Below, piece by piece: positions 52,482 through 63,644 of a stretch of 64,000 nucleotides of DNA. The position numbers and the translations under genes are program-made. The stretch comes from Sepioteuthis lessoniana (taxonomy: Eukaryota > Mollusca > Cephalopoda > Myopsida > Loliginidae). A model generated the notes under the pieces. It saw only the letters and a program-made list of their open reading frames with translations, searched no databases and had not been told where the DNA came from. The stretch lies in the NCBI GenBank assembly GCA_963585895.1, contig OY757912.1, positions 83,005,654 to 83,069,653 of the forward strand, written 5' to 3'. How positions within the stretch are numbered: position 1 is the stretch's first letter; the number at the start of each line of letters is the position of its first letter.

Positions 52482-52994
52482 TGTACCTGAACTAAGTCGT
52501 AGGTGTTTCGTGTATTTTGGATTCCCTATGTCTATTTCACATATCCTATCATGGGTATGTAACAGATTTACATCTACTAGTATAAATCAATTTATTGTCT
52601 GCAAATAATCAACCACCATTCTTTTAGGATTTTCCTCTGAGGTAACTAGGACTTGAAATCTCCAAGAGGAGTTGCTTGCACAAATATCTTTTCCTGTAAC
52701 AATTTTTTTAGTGCAATGAAAGCTCTATCTGCATCTGGAAAATACCAGGATTTCACAGTGCTGAGTTTGCAATGTAAAGTGAGCAAACAAGGAAGGGGTT
52801 TGGGCAATAATAGCAAGACTTCACACAGTTGATTCAGGTAAATCTGTGCCAAAAGACACAGAAACGAGTGTAGCCATAAGAAATCTTAGTCTAATATTAC
52901 ATCACAGCATGGGCTATTCATTATGGGAAGTTTCACATTTGGATTTTTTTCTTAGCTAACAGAGAATTCCATTGAGCATAAGCCATAAATTCAA

Positions 52995-52997
<3 letters not shown>
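52482..52997. other. Spacer flanking the gypsy relic
   Basis: Partly gypsy relic sequence up to about 52,860, otherwise unassigned. Confidence 0.4.

Positions 52998-53042
<45 letters not shown>
52998..53042. repeat. (AG)n microsatellite
   Basis: About 22 AG units. Confidence 0.98.
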
Positions 53043-53043
<1 letters not shown>

Positions 53044-53189
53044 CTATACTGACTAAAGTAGTTATAGGAATCACTTTTAATTTACACTTCTTTACGGTTA
53101 AGTGGTTTATAAATTTCCATGAGCTTCCTATGTGAATTAATGTCTTGACTGGAACTCTGTTCAGTACTACATTGAAGATAGCCTATGAA

Positions 53190-53480
53190 AATTCTGACAT
53201 TATTCAACTAAACCCCCCCCCACGTTGTTGGTATGTAATATAAGGTCATTTTAAAGGGGGTCCTCTATAGGAAGCACGATTCTCAGAGTGTGGTATAAAA
53301 AAATGCTCAGCTCTGTCAGCATTCTCCTTCAAGGGTACCCTAAGCTCTATGCAAACAATCCAGCTCTTATTCTTTTTAAACAATAAACAGGTGCTGCCTG
53401 GAGGAAGGACCCCCTGGAACTGAGCTGAATAAACTTTAACCCACCTGGCATGAATGTCAGGTGACCATCAGCATATCTAG
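53190..53480. repeat. Diverged repeat Q, copy 1 (order A-B)
   Basis: Block A (ATTCAACTAAACCCCCCC, GTTGGTATGTAATATAAG, GGTCCTCTATAGGAAGC) is followed by block B (AACAGGTGCTGCCTGGAGG, CCCTGGAACTGAGCTGAA, CACCTGGCATGAATGTCAGG). Confidence 0.6.
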
Positions 53481-54494
53481 TTTATATACAAATAAAGTCA
53501 GCTTTGATTAGCTGATCATCATTAACACAACAGCCATTAAAATTAACCAACCAATACTACCACAACAGCTATGCAAACTAGAATTATCTGCTAGAGCACC
53601 TTTCTTTGAACCAATCCAAACTTGCTATTGATAAGGAGGAGATAAATCCCTATCAACCGACATAATTAACAAGTTCTTGTGCATTCCAATATTTTATGTA
53701 AATAAAGGAAATTACTATAAAACAAATTGTGGAAAAGTTACAAAATTTTGATCAAATACGTATTTTGTGTACAGTGAATATCACAATATTTTAGGTTGCA
53801 GCATAAAATTAAATAGAGTTGATGGTTGAATATATAAAAATTATTTTGTTTTACACTTCTAGTTTTTACTGAATCATCTCAAAAAATCAATGTGAAAGTA
53901 TGGAAAGATAAAAAAAAGAAAGCCAATGACTAACCTTATAATAATTCATTCAATGAAATTACATACAAAACTGATCTTAAACTGGGTGCAACAACAAAGC
54001 AGAAAAGTAATATTATTTACTGATATAATTTCTATTCTTGCAAATATTACATCCCATACTTCATTCTTAGATACAAATTGCTTGCCACCCTCATAAATGC
54101 ACCTTAAGTTCTTGACTGGAACTCAGTTGAAAATTTCATTTATGTTGGTCTGTGACAAGTTATCAGGAGACCACACAGATAGTGGTAGATAATGTATTGA
54201 TGGCTGCTGACTGGCTGAACCAACACACTTTAGCAAAGTGGCCTTTCTCTCTACATCTGTTGTAATAGGCATCTTTTTATTAGTTCCACAGTTAGAAGTT
54301 CCAGTACACTTTCACATAATATAAATTTTTTGTAATTGTAATGAAAACATAGGACTTGTTATTTCTCTGAGGTTTTATTGGTCTAACAAACTACATGTAT
54401 ATCCGTTTTTTTTCACTGTTTTTTATAAGTCAGAAGAAGTTAAAACTTCTGTGATGGCACTTATTTCAGATATGCCATGGGCAAAATACAAGAC
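53481..54494. other. AT-rich spacer, no feature seen
   Basis: No gene, RNA gene or clear repeat by reading. Confidence 0.5.
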
Positions 54495-54745
54495 AGAGTA
54501 AGTTTTTAAGCAAAGTACAGCTGGTTTGAATTTCTGAGAGGTTTTCTTCTAAAAAGATTTTGAAATTTTTTTTTTGTGCAAGACTACACGAGTATTTACT
54601 CATAGCCAGAAAGAGAACATATGTATTCATACTTTTCCCAAAGGCATAAACATAATGTGAAATGCAAATGGCCTCATCCAAGATTTGAACTTGGCTCACT
54701 TCAACCATTTCCAACTGTTAACTGCAACTGTGGGGCTATCTTCAG
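54495..54745 (-). repeat. SINE3, minus strand, diverged
   Basis: TTAAGCAAAGTACAGCTGG, TTTGAATTTCTGAGAGG, ACTTTTCCCAAAGGCATAAA and a tRNA-like head with AAGATTTGAACTTGGCTC at about 54,680. Confidence 0.7.
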
Positions 54746-55084
54746 TAGGGGCAAGGGTCTTATAGGGTTCAATAGTTGTTACCTCCATGGGTGACATTTC
54801 TACAGAAGAAAATAACTATTTTGTTTTGTTATCACCGTCAGTGTTATAGCTTAGTGATATGCAGTGCTTTTATTTTCCAGAAACCGTATATAAATTTGTG
54901 TTAACAGAAGCCATTTTGAAAGCATCCCATATGTATTATTCATGTTTTTCTGCTGGTGTGACATGTCTGAAATTTCAGTCTTTACTAAGTAGCTGGAAAG
55001 CTTGTAAAAACTGATTTAAATTCTCATTCAATTGCTGTTTCCTCATAGCTAGAACATGATGAACAAAAACTTCACACTTTGGGT

Positions 55085-55440
55085 GTGCTGAGTATGACAC
55101 AGCTATTATTCCTAAGTCTACTCTGATCTAGAGTCATGTTACCTGTTAGGGTTCCAGTTATAGCTCAGATAAATCTGTTTAGAAAGTATTAGTATCAGAT
55201 AGGAATTCTTGGAACCATACAACTGTGTGCAAATTATTTGTATTGGATAGGAATACTTGAAACCATATAATTACGCACAAATTAATTGTATTAAGAGTAA
55301 TTACTTTAACTTATGTTTACAAATGATTACCATTAGTTAAATAAAACTATATAATTACTTGCCAAAAAAAAAGACTGACTTTAGCATTACCAACCAGGTT
55401 TGACATGCCATAAAACCAACCAACCAACCAACTTAATAGT
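55085..55440 (+). repeat. Family R repeat, old copy
   Basis: GGTGTGCTGAGTATGACACAG, CTCTGATCTAGAGTCATGTT, ACCTGTTAGGGTTCCAG, then two ~55-bp units (TTGGATAGGAATACTTGAAACC) and the tail TTTAGCATTACCAACC...GTTTGACATGCCATAAAACC. Confidence 0.6.
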
Positions 55441-55692
55441 TAGTCAGATAACCACCCTTAGGTTTGTCAAATACATTTTTGAGTACTGAAATGGTGTCAT
55501 CATAGCTGGTATACTTGGTAATGTATTTGTGCACTGAAAGGGTAATATCATTTACCAATAAATACAAGTTAAAAGAGTCATTCAAAGACTCAGCAAAAGG
55601 AATGAAAAGAAGTTCATAAATGCCATCTTATAGAAACTATTCTTTGTCTGAAGAACTACTGGTTGAATCTGTAGAGAAACACTTGGGCCTCA

Positions 55693-55985
55693 GAAATATA
55701 TCTATGTATGTATTTACCCAATCCCTCCACCATGGGCAGCATATGACACAAGGTCAATTCTTTTAAGCAGAGTAAAGCTGGTTTGAATTCAGAATTTTCC
55801 CTCTCTTAGAATAGTTGCCTAATCAAAGCTAAAGAACCCAGTTTGCCCTACCTATAGCTGGATGAGAATATGTGGAGTCATACCTTTCCAAAGTGAAAAT
55901 CAAACAGCCTTGTCTAAGATTTGAACTCAGGTTGCAGATTGCATTTCCTATGATGATAACTATTACGCTAAGAGTGCCTTCTATT
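55693..55985 (-). repeat. SINE3, full length, minus strand
   Basis: Tail TTTACCCAATCCCTCCACC, then ACACAAGGTCAATTC, CTGGTTTGAATTCAGAATTT, CCTATAGCTGGATGAG, and head with TTTGAACTCAGGTTGC and ATAACTATTACGCTAAGAG. The best preserved minus copy. Confidence 0.8.
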
Positions 55986-56839
55986 CAATCCATGTAGAAA
56001 CAGTATCAGTCAATCACTTAAAGTTCAACAGTTAAAAGTTCCAGTATTCTCTAGTATTATATTTGATTTTGTAATCGTAAAGAAAATATAATCCTTTTAA
56101 CCTTTAATTAGGTTTTATTAGTTTAATAAAATAGATTATTAAAAGTTGCAATAAGTCAATTTTTCAACAAATTCTTTTCTAATTAATCCACATTAATTAT
56201 TTCCATTCTTAAACCTAGTTGTGTCCAAAGAATACATACATATTTCAGTTGTTGTCAACAAAAGTACATATACACTTTTCAGTTCTATACAATTCTTATT
56301 TAATTCAAAATGCATGTTTTTTAAAATGATATTCCACTTACATGATCCAAATGGAAAAAGAAAAAATGCTAATGTCTCATACACTGGTTGATATAAACTA
56401 CTTTTTACACTGATTGGTTACCTCAATAGCAAATCCAATACATAGAAACCAAGGTCTACATAGGCAATTACTCAATAAAAGCCAGAGTATATGCAAGCAT
56501 TGGGAAAGATGGGCGGCAAACCAGGTATCGATCTTCCCTGCCAAGGTCTAGCTGGTGAGGGGAGTATTATGTTAAAAGACAAAAAAGCGCTTTACAAACC
56601 ATTCATAACATAACTGGCAACACCACCCAGTGCTCTAAGGTTAGCAGCATATTTTCAAAGAGTGTATATAAAAAAATATTTTATGAGTAATGAAGGAAAA
56701 AGATTTAGAAGCATTGTATTACACCAAAACAAGACACCTTGTCTGTTCTGATAATTCATTATATAGATTGGTAGAGAATACAGAAACAAATGTTAATTTA
56801 GCATACAGGTGTGCACTCCTTCAGGGTGAAATTCCTGGT
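55986..56839. other. AT-rich spacer, no feature seen
   Basis: No gene. 56,040-56,130 shares words with 54,300-54,380 (GTTCCAGTA...CTTTT, TAATTAGGTTTTATTAG), suggesting another diverged repeat. Confidence 0.45.
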
Positions 56840-57230
56840 GATATATAACTAACCCCCCAACAGTGATAGAATGTGACACATCAGATTCATGTGGAGTGCC
56901 TGCAGGAAACTAACGTTCTTGATGACAGTGTCAAAAAATTTACTCAATTCCATTAACATTCCTCTGGAGAAGTGCCTCAGGCACCATGGAAGCAATCCAC
57001 CTTTTACCACCTTTCAGGCAAGAGAGCAAGTGCTACCTGAGGGTAAGGCTCCCTGGAACCTAGCTAAGTAGTTTACAGACCACCCAGCAGGAATGCCAAG
57101 TGGCTATCAGCATTTCTGCTGAAAAGGGTGAAAATGATGACGTTATTTAATGAACCCCCTCCCACAGTATTGGTATGTTTAAAGTGGGATGCTCTACAGG
57201 ATGCATACCTCCAGGCGACCAGTGCAAATT
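56840..57230. repeat. Diverged repeat Q, copy 2 (order B-A)
   Basis: Block B (GCAAGTGCTACCTGAGGG, CTCCCTGGAACCTAGC, CACCCAGCAGGAATGCCAAG) is followed by block A (TTAATGAACCCCCTCCC, TTGGTATGTTTAAAGTGG, GCTCTACAGGATGC), the reverse order of copy 1. Confidence 0.55.
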
Positions 57231-57564
57231 ATTTGTTACTTCAGTATATGGCATCATGACATTTTAGGCACATTTTGAGTGATGATGGCTTCAAATAACT
57301 CTTTAATATTTTTTAATGTCTGCTTTTGCATCTCAATTTTCATTCATCCAATGAACAAAGATTTCTGTTTATCAGGTCGCACAGAATATGCAGCTAGGTT
57401 GTAATAAATTTGTTGATTATACAGTAATCTCTTTTAAAGAATTTAGCCATTTTTAATGTTGATTTATAATCATGAAGCACTTGAACAATTTTTACTTTTG
57501 CCATCATTGTTCAAATATGTTTTACAGTCTATGTTACATAAAATGCATAAAATGTTAGAACACT

Positions 57565-57770
57565 GTGTATGAGAGTGGGCTGAAAAATTCATACGAAGAC
57601 ATTATATCTACTGTTGATGTTTTTTTTACCAATGCGATCAAAGCACTGCAATATCAAGGGAAGAAGTGTGTGGACTGCAAGGGGGACTATGTAGAAAAAT
57701 AAACCTCATTTGGTCATATTCCATAACAGTATCTTGGTTAGCCTATGAACTTTTCATTCAACCCTTATAT
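57565..57770 (+). mobile_element. Mariner remnant, internally deleted
   Basis: Ends GTGGGCTGAAAAATTCATAC and the inverse ATGAACTTTTCATTCAACCC about 190 bases apart. Between them the plus strand keeps only the transposase C terminus NAIKALQYQGKKCVDCKGDY followed by VEK and a stop, typical of mariner. It is effectively a MITE derived from a mariner. Confidence 0.7.
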
Positions 57771-58549
57771 ATAAAATACAAAGCATCTTTTAATCCTGAT
57801 GTTAGCAAATAGTAATGTAATAGTTGAAGTAAGTAGAATAAAATAACATAATCTGAAAAAAATACATTTAGTTTGTTTTTTAACTAATATTAGATTCTCA
57901 TTATTTTCTCTACAGACAGAAAAATAACTGTTTTATAAATGGAAATCTGTTTTAAACTTTGATATTCAAATTTCTTTATTAATTTAAAGGAAATCAAACC
58001 ACCTTGTAAATTTTATATTAAAGGAGATTGATTTCTAGTTCATCCAATAGGTATTTAATATTTTAATATTTGAAACATAAAGTTCTATTCCATTAATAAC
58101 ATTTAATGGAAATTGCTTCTGGTCTCAAAATTAGATTAATCCCCAACCTACCTGAAAGTTAAGACTATCTATATCATCATATGATATTGGATTTTTGATA
58201 TGAATACTCGAAAGAAGTACATGAGAGAAAGAAAGAAGAGAAATGTAGAAAAGAGAAAAAGAAGTTTGAAAAGGGAGAGAAAAACTAGGAAAAGAAAGGA
58301 GAGAAGAGAAAGCAGAAAGGATGAAGAAGAAGGAATAGAAGACAATATAGGTAAAATATTTATATATAATTTCATGTTATATAGGATAAGGTTTATGTTA
58401 AAAAATCCCATAGAACTTTTAGTCATAAGAAAAAAACTAATCTTTTAGTTTTTATACTGATCTGCTTACAAGTAGATGAGCACTTTTATTTCTATTCTCA
58501 ATATTTGTTTCACATATTGCTTTTTCTTATTTTTCATCACTTACAATTT
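57771..58549. other. AT-rich spacer with a purine-rich block
   Basis: 58,200-58,345 is an A/G-only type stretch (GAAAGAAAGAAGAGAAAT). The Lys/Arg/Glu-rich frame through it is a by-product of base composition. Confidence 0.5.
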
Positions 58550-58785
58550 TTCATAAAAAGTTAAATTTCTTCTAAACCAAAGATGCCTGCATGTTATTAT
58601 TTCTGGAAGACCTATCAAAATATATATTATTAGGTATTATTTCTTACCAAACTCTGCAAGACTGAAACTCTGTAACTAAAAATATGTAGCAGTCCAAAAA
58701 TAAGTTCACCTCACATTTATGCGAATTTATTTTTTAGTTACAGAGTATCAGTATTATAGAGTTAGATAATAAATAATATTTAAGA
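58550..58785. repeat. Palindromic MITE-like repeat, copy 2
   Basis: ACTCTGTAACTAAAAAT at 58,671 and its inverse TTTTTAGTTACAGAGT at 58,731. Related to 10,255-10,650. Confidence 0.5.
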
Positions 58786-59999
58786 ATATTGGCCTTAATG
58801 ATATAATGTTCCGTATGAAATAATAAAATCTTGGTATATTAGCTTTAGAAAAAATATTAACTTTTATAAAAAGAATTCTTTGGGGTTTATACAGTAGTTC
58901 CTACCTTTGGGGTTGAATAAAGAGACTTTTAATGATGCATGTGTTTTGTTTGTATGCAAGCATAGACACTTCATTAATGCTGAGAACTCTTAAGCCCTTA
59001 TGCATTAGGATCACAGACCCTCGGCTCTTCACAGAAAAATAGCTGAAAATTTAAAATTTTCTAATCAGTTATTCAACAGCCTGATTTGCTATATTATTGC
59101 TTGGCAATAGTGATGTAGAAATGGGGATTGTCTAACCAAAATTCAAGACACCCAGGTATATGTAATTCTAGGTATAACATAAATACTGACATCTCAAGTT
59201 ATAAGGGTTAAATTATATATCAAATCATTTTGTTATATATATAAATATATATATTAATAATAATATAGTTTACTATATTTATAAATGAAGACTGCTCAAT
59301 ATCAGTGAGAGAGTGTATATTTAAGTTAGTATACCTGTCTGTTTTTCGTCTACACATTCATCTGACAAACACATGGGCAAGAAACTGATAGTTACCAAAC
59401 ACTGTTGACTATATCTATGCTATACTTAAATATATAATTATTATTAAAATTGAATGCTAAGTGTTTTTAATCTGTTTTTAATCTGTAAAAATCTGCACAA
59501 AAATTCAGAGCAATATCACAATATTTGTCTAGTATAAAATAGGATACTAATAAAACAGGATAAAAACTCATGACACATCTGACTTCTGTTAGATTCACAT
59601 GAACAAATTTGTTCTCTTTCTGAGTCACATGACTGTTACATGGTTGATATACTACACATCGCCAGTTGCTAAATTACAAAGTAAGTATTTACTTTCATGG
59701 CAGCATTTAGCAACCAACTCTGATCTTTTATTTAGCAAATTATTCAACTCTGGAAAAATTATCATGTGGTAATTTTCCTTCAAGCACAACTTACAATTTT
59801 TTGGACCCTCATTACAAGCGTATACTCTTTTAGTGGTTGATTCTAAAATTCTATATTATATATATATATATATATTATGGAGTATCGAAAAAAATGGAAA
59901 TTTTTTTTTAAATTGCCCAGTTAGGAAACAGTACCACAAGTTATAATCTGAACATCAGAATGCATTCTGGCCTATATCAAATCCTTGAATTGGCAATTA
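58786..59999. other. AT-rich spacer, no feature seen
   Basis: No gene. 58,810-58,890 is related to 61,465-61,545 (AATAATAAAATC...GGTAT). AT runs near 59,238 and 59,855. Confidence 0.45.
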
Positions 60000-60790
60000 C
60001 TTTTCTGTATGTTAATCATCATCATCATCTTCAAGTCATACTGATAGCATAGATTCCCTTGACTCTCTCACCATTTGTCCCTATTAGCCATCACTCCAGG
60101 CAGATTCTCTACACAGCATCCAGTGTCTGCACAGAGCTGACGGATGTAAGTTTTTGCTGGTTGGCAAACACTGTTGTGCCCATGTGTTAAAGTTTACAGG
60201 AGAATGTCATTTATGAGTTTGTCTCTGATTCTCCGGCAGTGGCTTGCAGGTCTTGTTTACCTTACCTTCTATCATAGAAACTATCCAATAAGTCACCATA
60301 TAGCTGCTGTTTTGTAGGTTGATGCTTCCAGGATTTGGTCAAAACAGTACACCAGATTCTTATATAGTTCTCATCTAGCTTTTTCTCCAAGTGTTTCGTT
60401 AAAGTGGTGCAACTATACAGTAATTCTGACAGAGCTTCAGCTTGGAAGAATTCCCATTGTATTTCATCAGAGGAGGATGTCTATCACTGATAATCTGTAT
60501 AGCAGTCCATACCTTTTTTTATGCTTATACCATCTGTAGATGAGATATTGCTACCAAGATATGTAAACTGGTCTACTAATTTCAGAGGCTGGTCATTTAA
60601 TGTGGAGAGGACGCATCTTGTTTAAAACACATGAACTCAGTTTTATCAGAGTTCACATAGAGGTCAATGCCTACTTCAGGCGATGCAGCAGAGATTTTGG
60701 TTTGGAGAGGTGTATCTGCAAGAAACACTAGATCATCTCTGTAGTCTGTATCCGTTATAGTTTCTGCAGAATATTATCTGCTTTGTGCCT
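60000..60790 (-). pseudogene. RTE-type LINE relic, 3' part
   Basis: Minus-strand fragments: LQTKISAASPEVGIDLYVNS then DKTEFMCF (about 60,720-60,620), LKLVDQFTYLGSNISST (about 60,600-60,545), and a thumb-like region. This is the segment after the ADD motif in RTE-type reverse transcriptases. The 3' end has GATGATGATGATG at about 60,015-60,030, a tandem-repeat tail as seen in RTE elements. Stops and frameshifts inactivate it. Confidence 0.65.
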
Positions 60791-61639
60791 TTTTTTAATG
60801 TGAAAACAGTTTCTTTCATTAGATATTTGGGTTGAAATAAGAGAATGATTTATTCAAATGTAATTCTTATTCATTTTAATTGAAATTTATAGAAACCAGA
60901 GCTTTTGCCATATACTTCAATATGATCCACAGAATACCAATTTTAATCCTTTATTGTATCATCATAATATAAAAATTTATTAGTAATGTTACTACTAGAA
61001 ACATGAACACACAGACACAAAGATTATTTCAGACATGACTCTGGGAACATCAGTCCAACCAGAAACTTAGGCAATCCAATTTTTTTTTCTTTCAGCAACA
61101 AGCAATGTAGCTTGGTCAATATAAATATCAAAATTCAAATAAAGAAAAAGGTAAAATTTTTATCAATGATGTTTAGTTTAAAAATGTCTGTGACTATATT
61201 GGTATGCAAAGTGAAAGGGAGCTAAAATTTTAAAGATTTAAGCCTTGAAATTAAAATCCTTATATGTGTTATGTTCCGCAATGCATGTGGTGAAATTGCT
61301 GTTCATTGTTTTGGGGTTTTTTTTCACTGTTCACAGTTGAATAGTAATGCACAGTATTTTCAGGGCAACTTAGTTAATTCTACTGTCAACAATGATTTAA
61401 CTTTTAATGGTGATGGGTTTGGTAATAAATGATATGTAATAGTATGTTTTGACTGTACAAATTTCTAGAAATAATAAAATCAAGGTATCTTTGGTTTAGT
61501 AAAAAAATAAGCATTTTATAAAAAATTATTAGAGGTGTATTTACCAATCTCTCACTCACTGGTCCTGTAACTTAGTTTGGTTGTGAAGCCACTAAGCATA
61601 GAACATGTCTTGGACAGGAATAACATGGCAAGAGCCATT
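60791..61639. other. AT-rich spacer
   Basis: No gene. 61,465-61,545 is a repeat fragment shared with 58,810-58,890. Confidence 0.45.
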
Positions 61640-61862
61640 CCTCTCCAGGTCTACAACTGGTTTGAATTCAGAGTTTTCCTTCTCCTAGAGAAGTTGCCAT
61701 ACCAGGATTAAAGAGCCAAATTTGCCCTACTATTTACACATAACTTAAGGGAGAATAGTCATACATAAGAGTATTAGTGCAATGTAAGATGCAAACAGTT
61801 TTGTTTAAGATTTGAACATATTATGACGATAACCGTTACGCCATGAGCGATACTGCAGGCAT
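61640..61862 (-). repeat. SINE3, 3' tail missing
   Basis: CTACAACTGGTTTGAATTCAG, TCTCCTAGAGAAGTTGCC, AGTATTAGTGCAATGTAAGA and head with TTTGAACATATTATGACG and AACCGTTACGCCATGAGC. Confidence 0.75.
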
Positions 61863-61908
61863 AAAACAATCTTTCTTTCTTTCTTTAAATCCTGTAAACA
61901 GTCTTATA

Positions 61909-61954
61909 TGTCTATCATTTGTTATTTGTAAATACAAATAACAAATGATAGACA
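61909..61954. repeat. Perfect 22-bp palindrome with 2-base spacer
   Basis: Arms 61,909-61,930 and 61,933-61,954 are exact inverses (TGTCTATCATTTGTTATTTG...) around AA. Could form a cruciform or RNA hairpin. Confidence 0.95.
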
Positions 61955-63104
61955 AATCAAACTGTATTTACGTAATCACCAGCTATTTCTGATTTTATTT
62001 GACGTTCCATTGGTTTTTCAATGGAGTTGTTAACTTGGCAAGATTATACAAGGGATGAACCTCTTTAATTATAGTGGCTAAAATTTGATCAATTCATCCA
62101 CGTTTCTAAGTTAGAATTTCAGCAGTCCAGGCCAATCGCCACAGGAGGTGAACAAAGTAAAACGTGAGATTAGAGGAAAGTGAGAAAGTGTGGCAGTTAA
62201 ACAGACAGGGTACAAGATGAATGAACCTCAAAGAATATGAATGTTGTAATTCTAGAAAAGTGACTAAAAGGTGGTAGTGAAAGAGAGAGGGAGGCGAGAG
62301 AGATAACTGAAATTAAAAGGTACATGAGAGAGAGAGAGAGAAGCAGAGAAAAAGAGTATACAAGATAACAGAGCAAGTAGCAGCAGAGTTAGATTTATTT
62401 TTGGAAAATAATTATTCTTCTCATTCTGGTTTTATCCATTATTTTGTGTCAAATATCGCAAGAAATCTTTTTATTCTAATTTTATTTCATTTTAATTCTT
62501 TTTTTTTTGTAAATTTTTTGGAGGGATGTTTTAAAAGTTTGATATCATCTGTTTAATGTTAGTAATAACATGAATAATGTCCACCTCCTTCAACCTTACA
62601 ATTTACTTTTCCTTTTTTGTTTTTTGCAAAGAAGTACATCAAATTCAACTTCGTAAAAAATAATAATAAAGATATTTTTTTTAAAGTCAAAAATGTAGCC
62701 AAAAAATAAAAAAAAAATGTTCAGAATTGTTAAGAATTAAAATAAAGAATTAAGCAGCAACAGAGGTCAAATACAAAAGAAAAGCATATTTATTTTTAAA
62801 ATATGGGAGATTTTTTTTTTCACTGCCTTCTTTAATTTTTAATTCAATTACTAAAATTAAATTAAATCATCATCTGTATATTGTAAACCCGACTGTAATT
62901 CAGAAAAAAACGGCACATGAAAGCAAGATTTTTATTAATAGAGCAATACATTTAATGCACAAAATTTAGAGAATGATTCAAAAATGAATACAGCAATTTC
63001 TAAAAACGATTTGTAATTGAATGATAATCGTTAAACCTTTTTTTTTATCATTCAAATTCTCCACATGAAAATCTAAAGATAACTAGAATAGTTCACGTCT
63101 TTCT
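61955..63104. other. AT-rich spacer with a purine-rich part
   Basis: 62,120-62,390 is A/G-rich with an (AG)n run at about 62,327-62,341, similar in style to 9,100-9,460 but not clearly homologous. No gene. Confidence 0.5.
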
Positions 63105-63245
63105 AAACACAAGGTATGAACCCTCTTATCCCTCCAGCTATGGGTTAAATAGTACCATTACTGTCCTACAATGATGGCTTGGGCATTAAATAACCCATAA
63201 AGGTTGATATGCCATTAAACAAAGAAACCAAATCAAACCAAACAC
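63105..63245 (+). repeat. SINE2, 3' half
   Basis: AAGGTATGAACCCTCTTATC, CCAGCTATGGGTTAAATAG, GGCATTAAATAACCC...GGTTGATATGCCATTAAAC. The tRNA head is missing. Confidence 0.8.
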
Positions 63246-63416
63246 CTTCCTAAACAGAATTGGTACTTATTTATAATAGCACACTGGGAAATAGTTGTGA
63301 TGCTAAAAAAATTGTATATACATAGAGTATTTACATTCACAATCCAAAGTGGAATAAGTTTAATTCATTACCTTCTTTTTATTTCTGAACTTTCATGCAT
63401 TCAAAAATTTTTAAAA

Positions 63417-63644
63417 GTCCAATCTTAAAAAGTGGCCATATTGATTTTTTTAAGAAACAAAACAATTCACCATCACTCAGGTGGAAAACGTTTTTATGTG
63501 GTGAATTAATTAGGGTTAAGGTTAGGGTTGGGGTTATAGTTAATTACCAAAATTATGTCTTAAAAAATCACTTTCTTGCTAAGATTTCATCATGGTTAAA
63601 GGGGGTGGTAGGGAAATCAATATGGCTGCCTTTTAAGATTGGAC
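63417..63644. mobile_element. MITE with telomere-like core
   Basis: 228 bp with 31-bp terminal inverted repeats (28 of 31 match): GTCCAATCTTAAAAAGTGG and following at the left, and the inverse ending AAGATTGGAC at 63,644. The middle has TTAGGGTTAAGGTTAGGG then TTGGGG at 63,510-63,531. No clear target duplication. The frame through it (63,395-63,664) is not a gene. Confidence 0.75.

Larger units (their letters stand above)
51240..52670 (-). pseudogene. Ty3/gypsy pol relic
   Basis: On the minus strand 52,640-52,590 reads NPKRMVVDYLQTIN, the RT motif around KRMVVDY. 52,646-52,852 gives AFIALKKLLQEKIFVQATPL in another frame. 51,508-51,260 reads VGLFSYFSKWISKFVDKIRH then LVVETDASDMALGATLKE, the RT thumb and the start of RNase H (TDAS). 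A minus-strand SINE3 and other insertions lie between. It is dead and no integrase was seen. It is a different family from the element at 21.6 kb. Confidence 0.65.

Noticed and set aside
58200..58448. Lys/Arg/Glu-rich frame resembling a nucleolar protein
   Set aside because: Produced by a purine-only stretch. No homologous domain and no gene context.
63510..63531. Chromosome end suggested by TTAGGG-like repeats
   Set aside because: Only a few degenerate units, enclosed in a MITE, with ordinary DNA on both sides.
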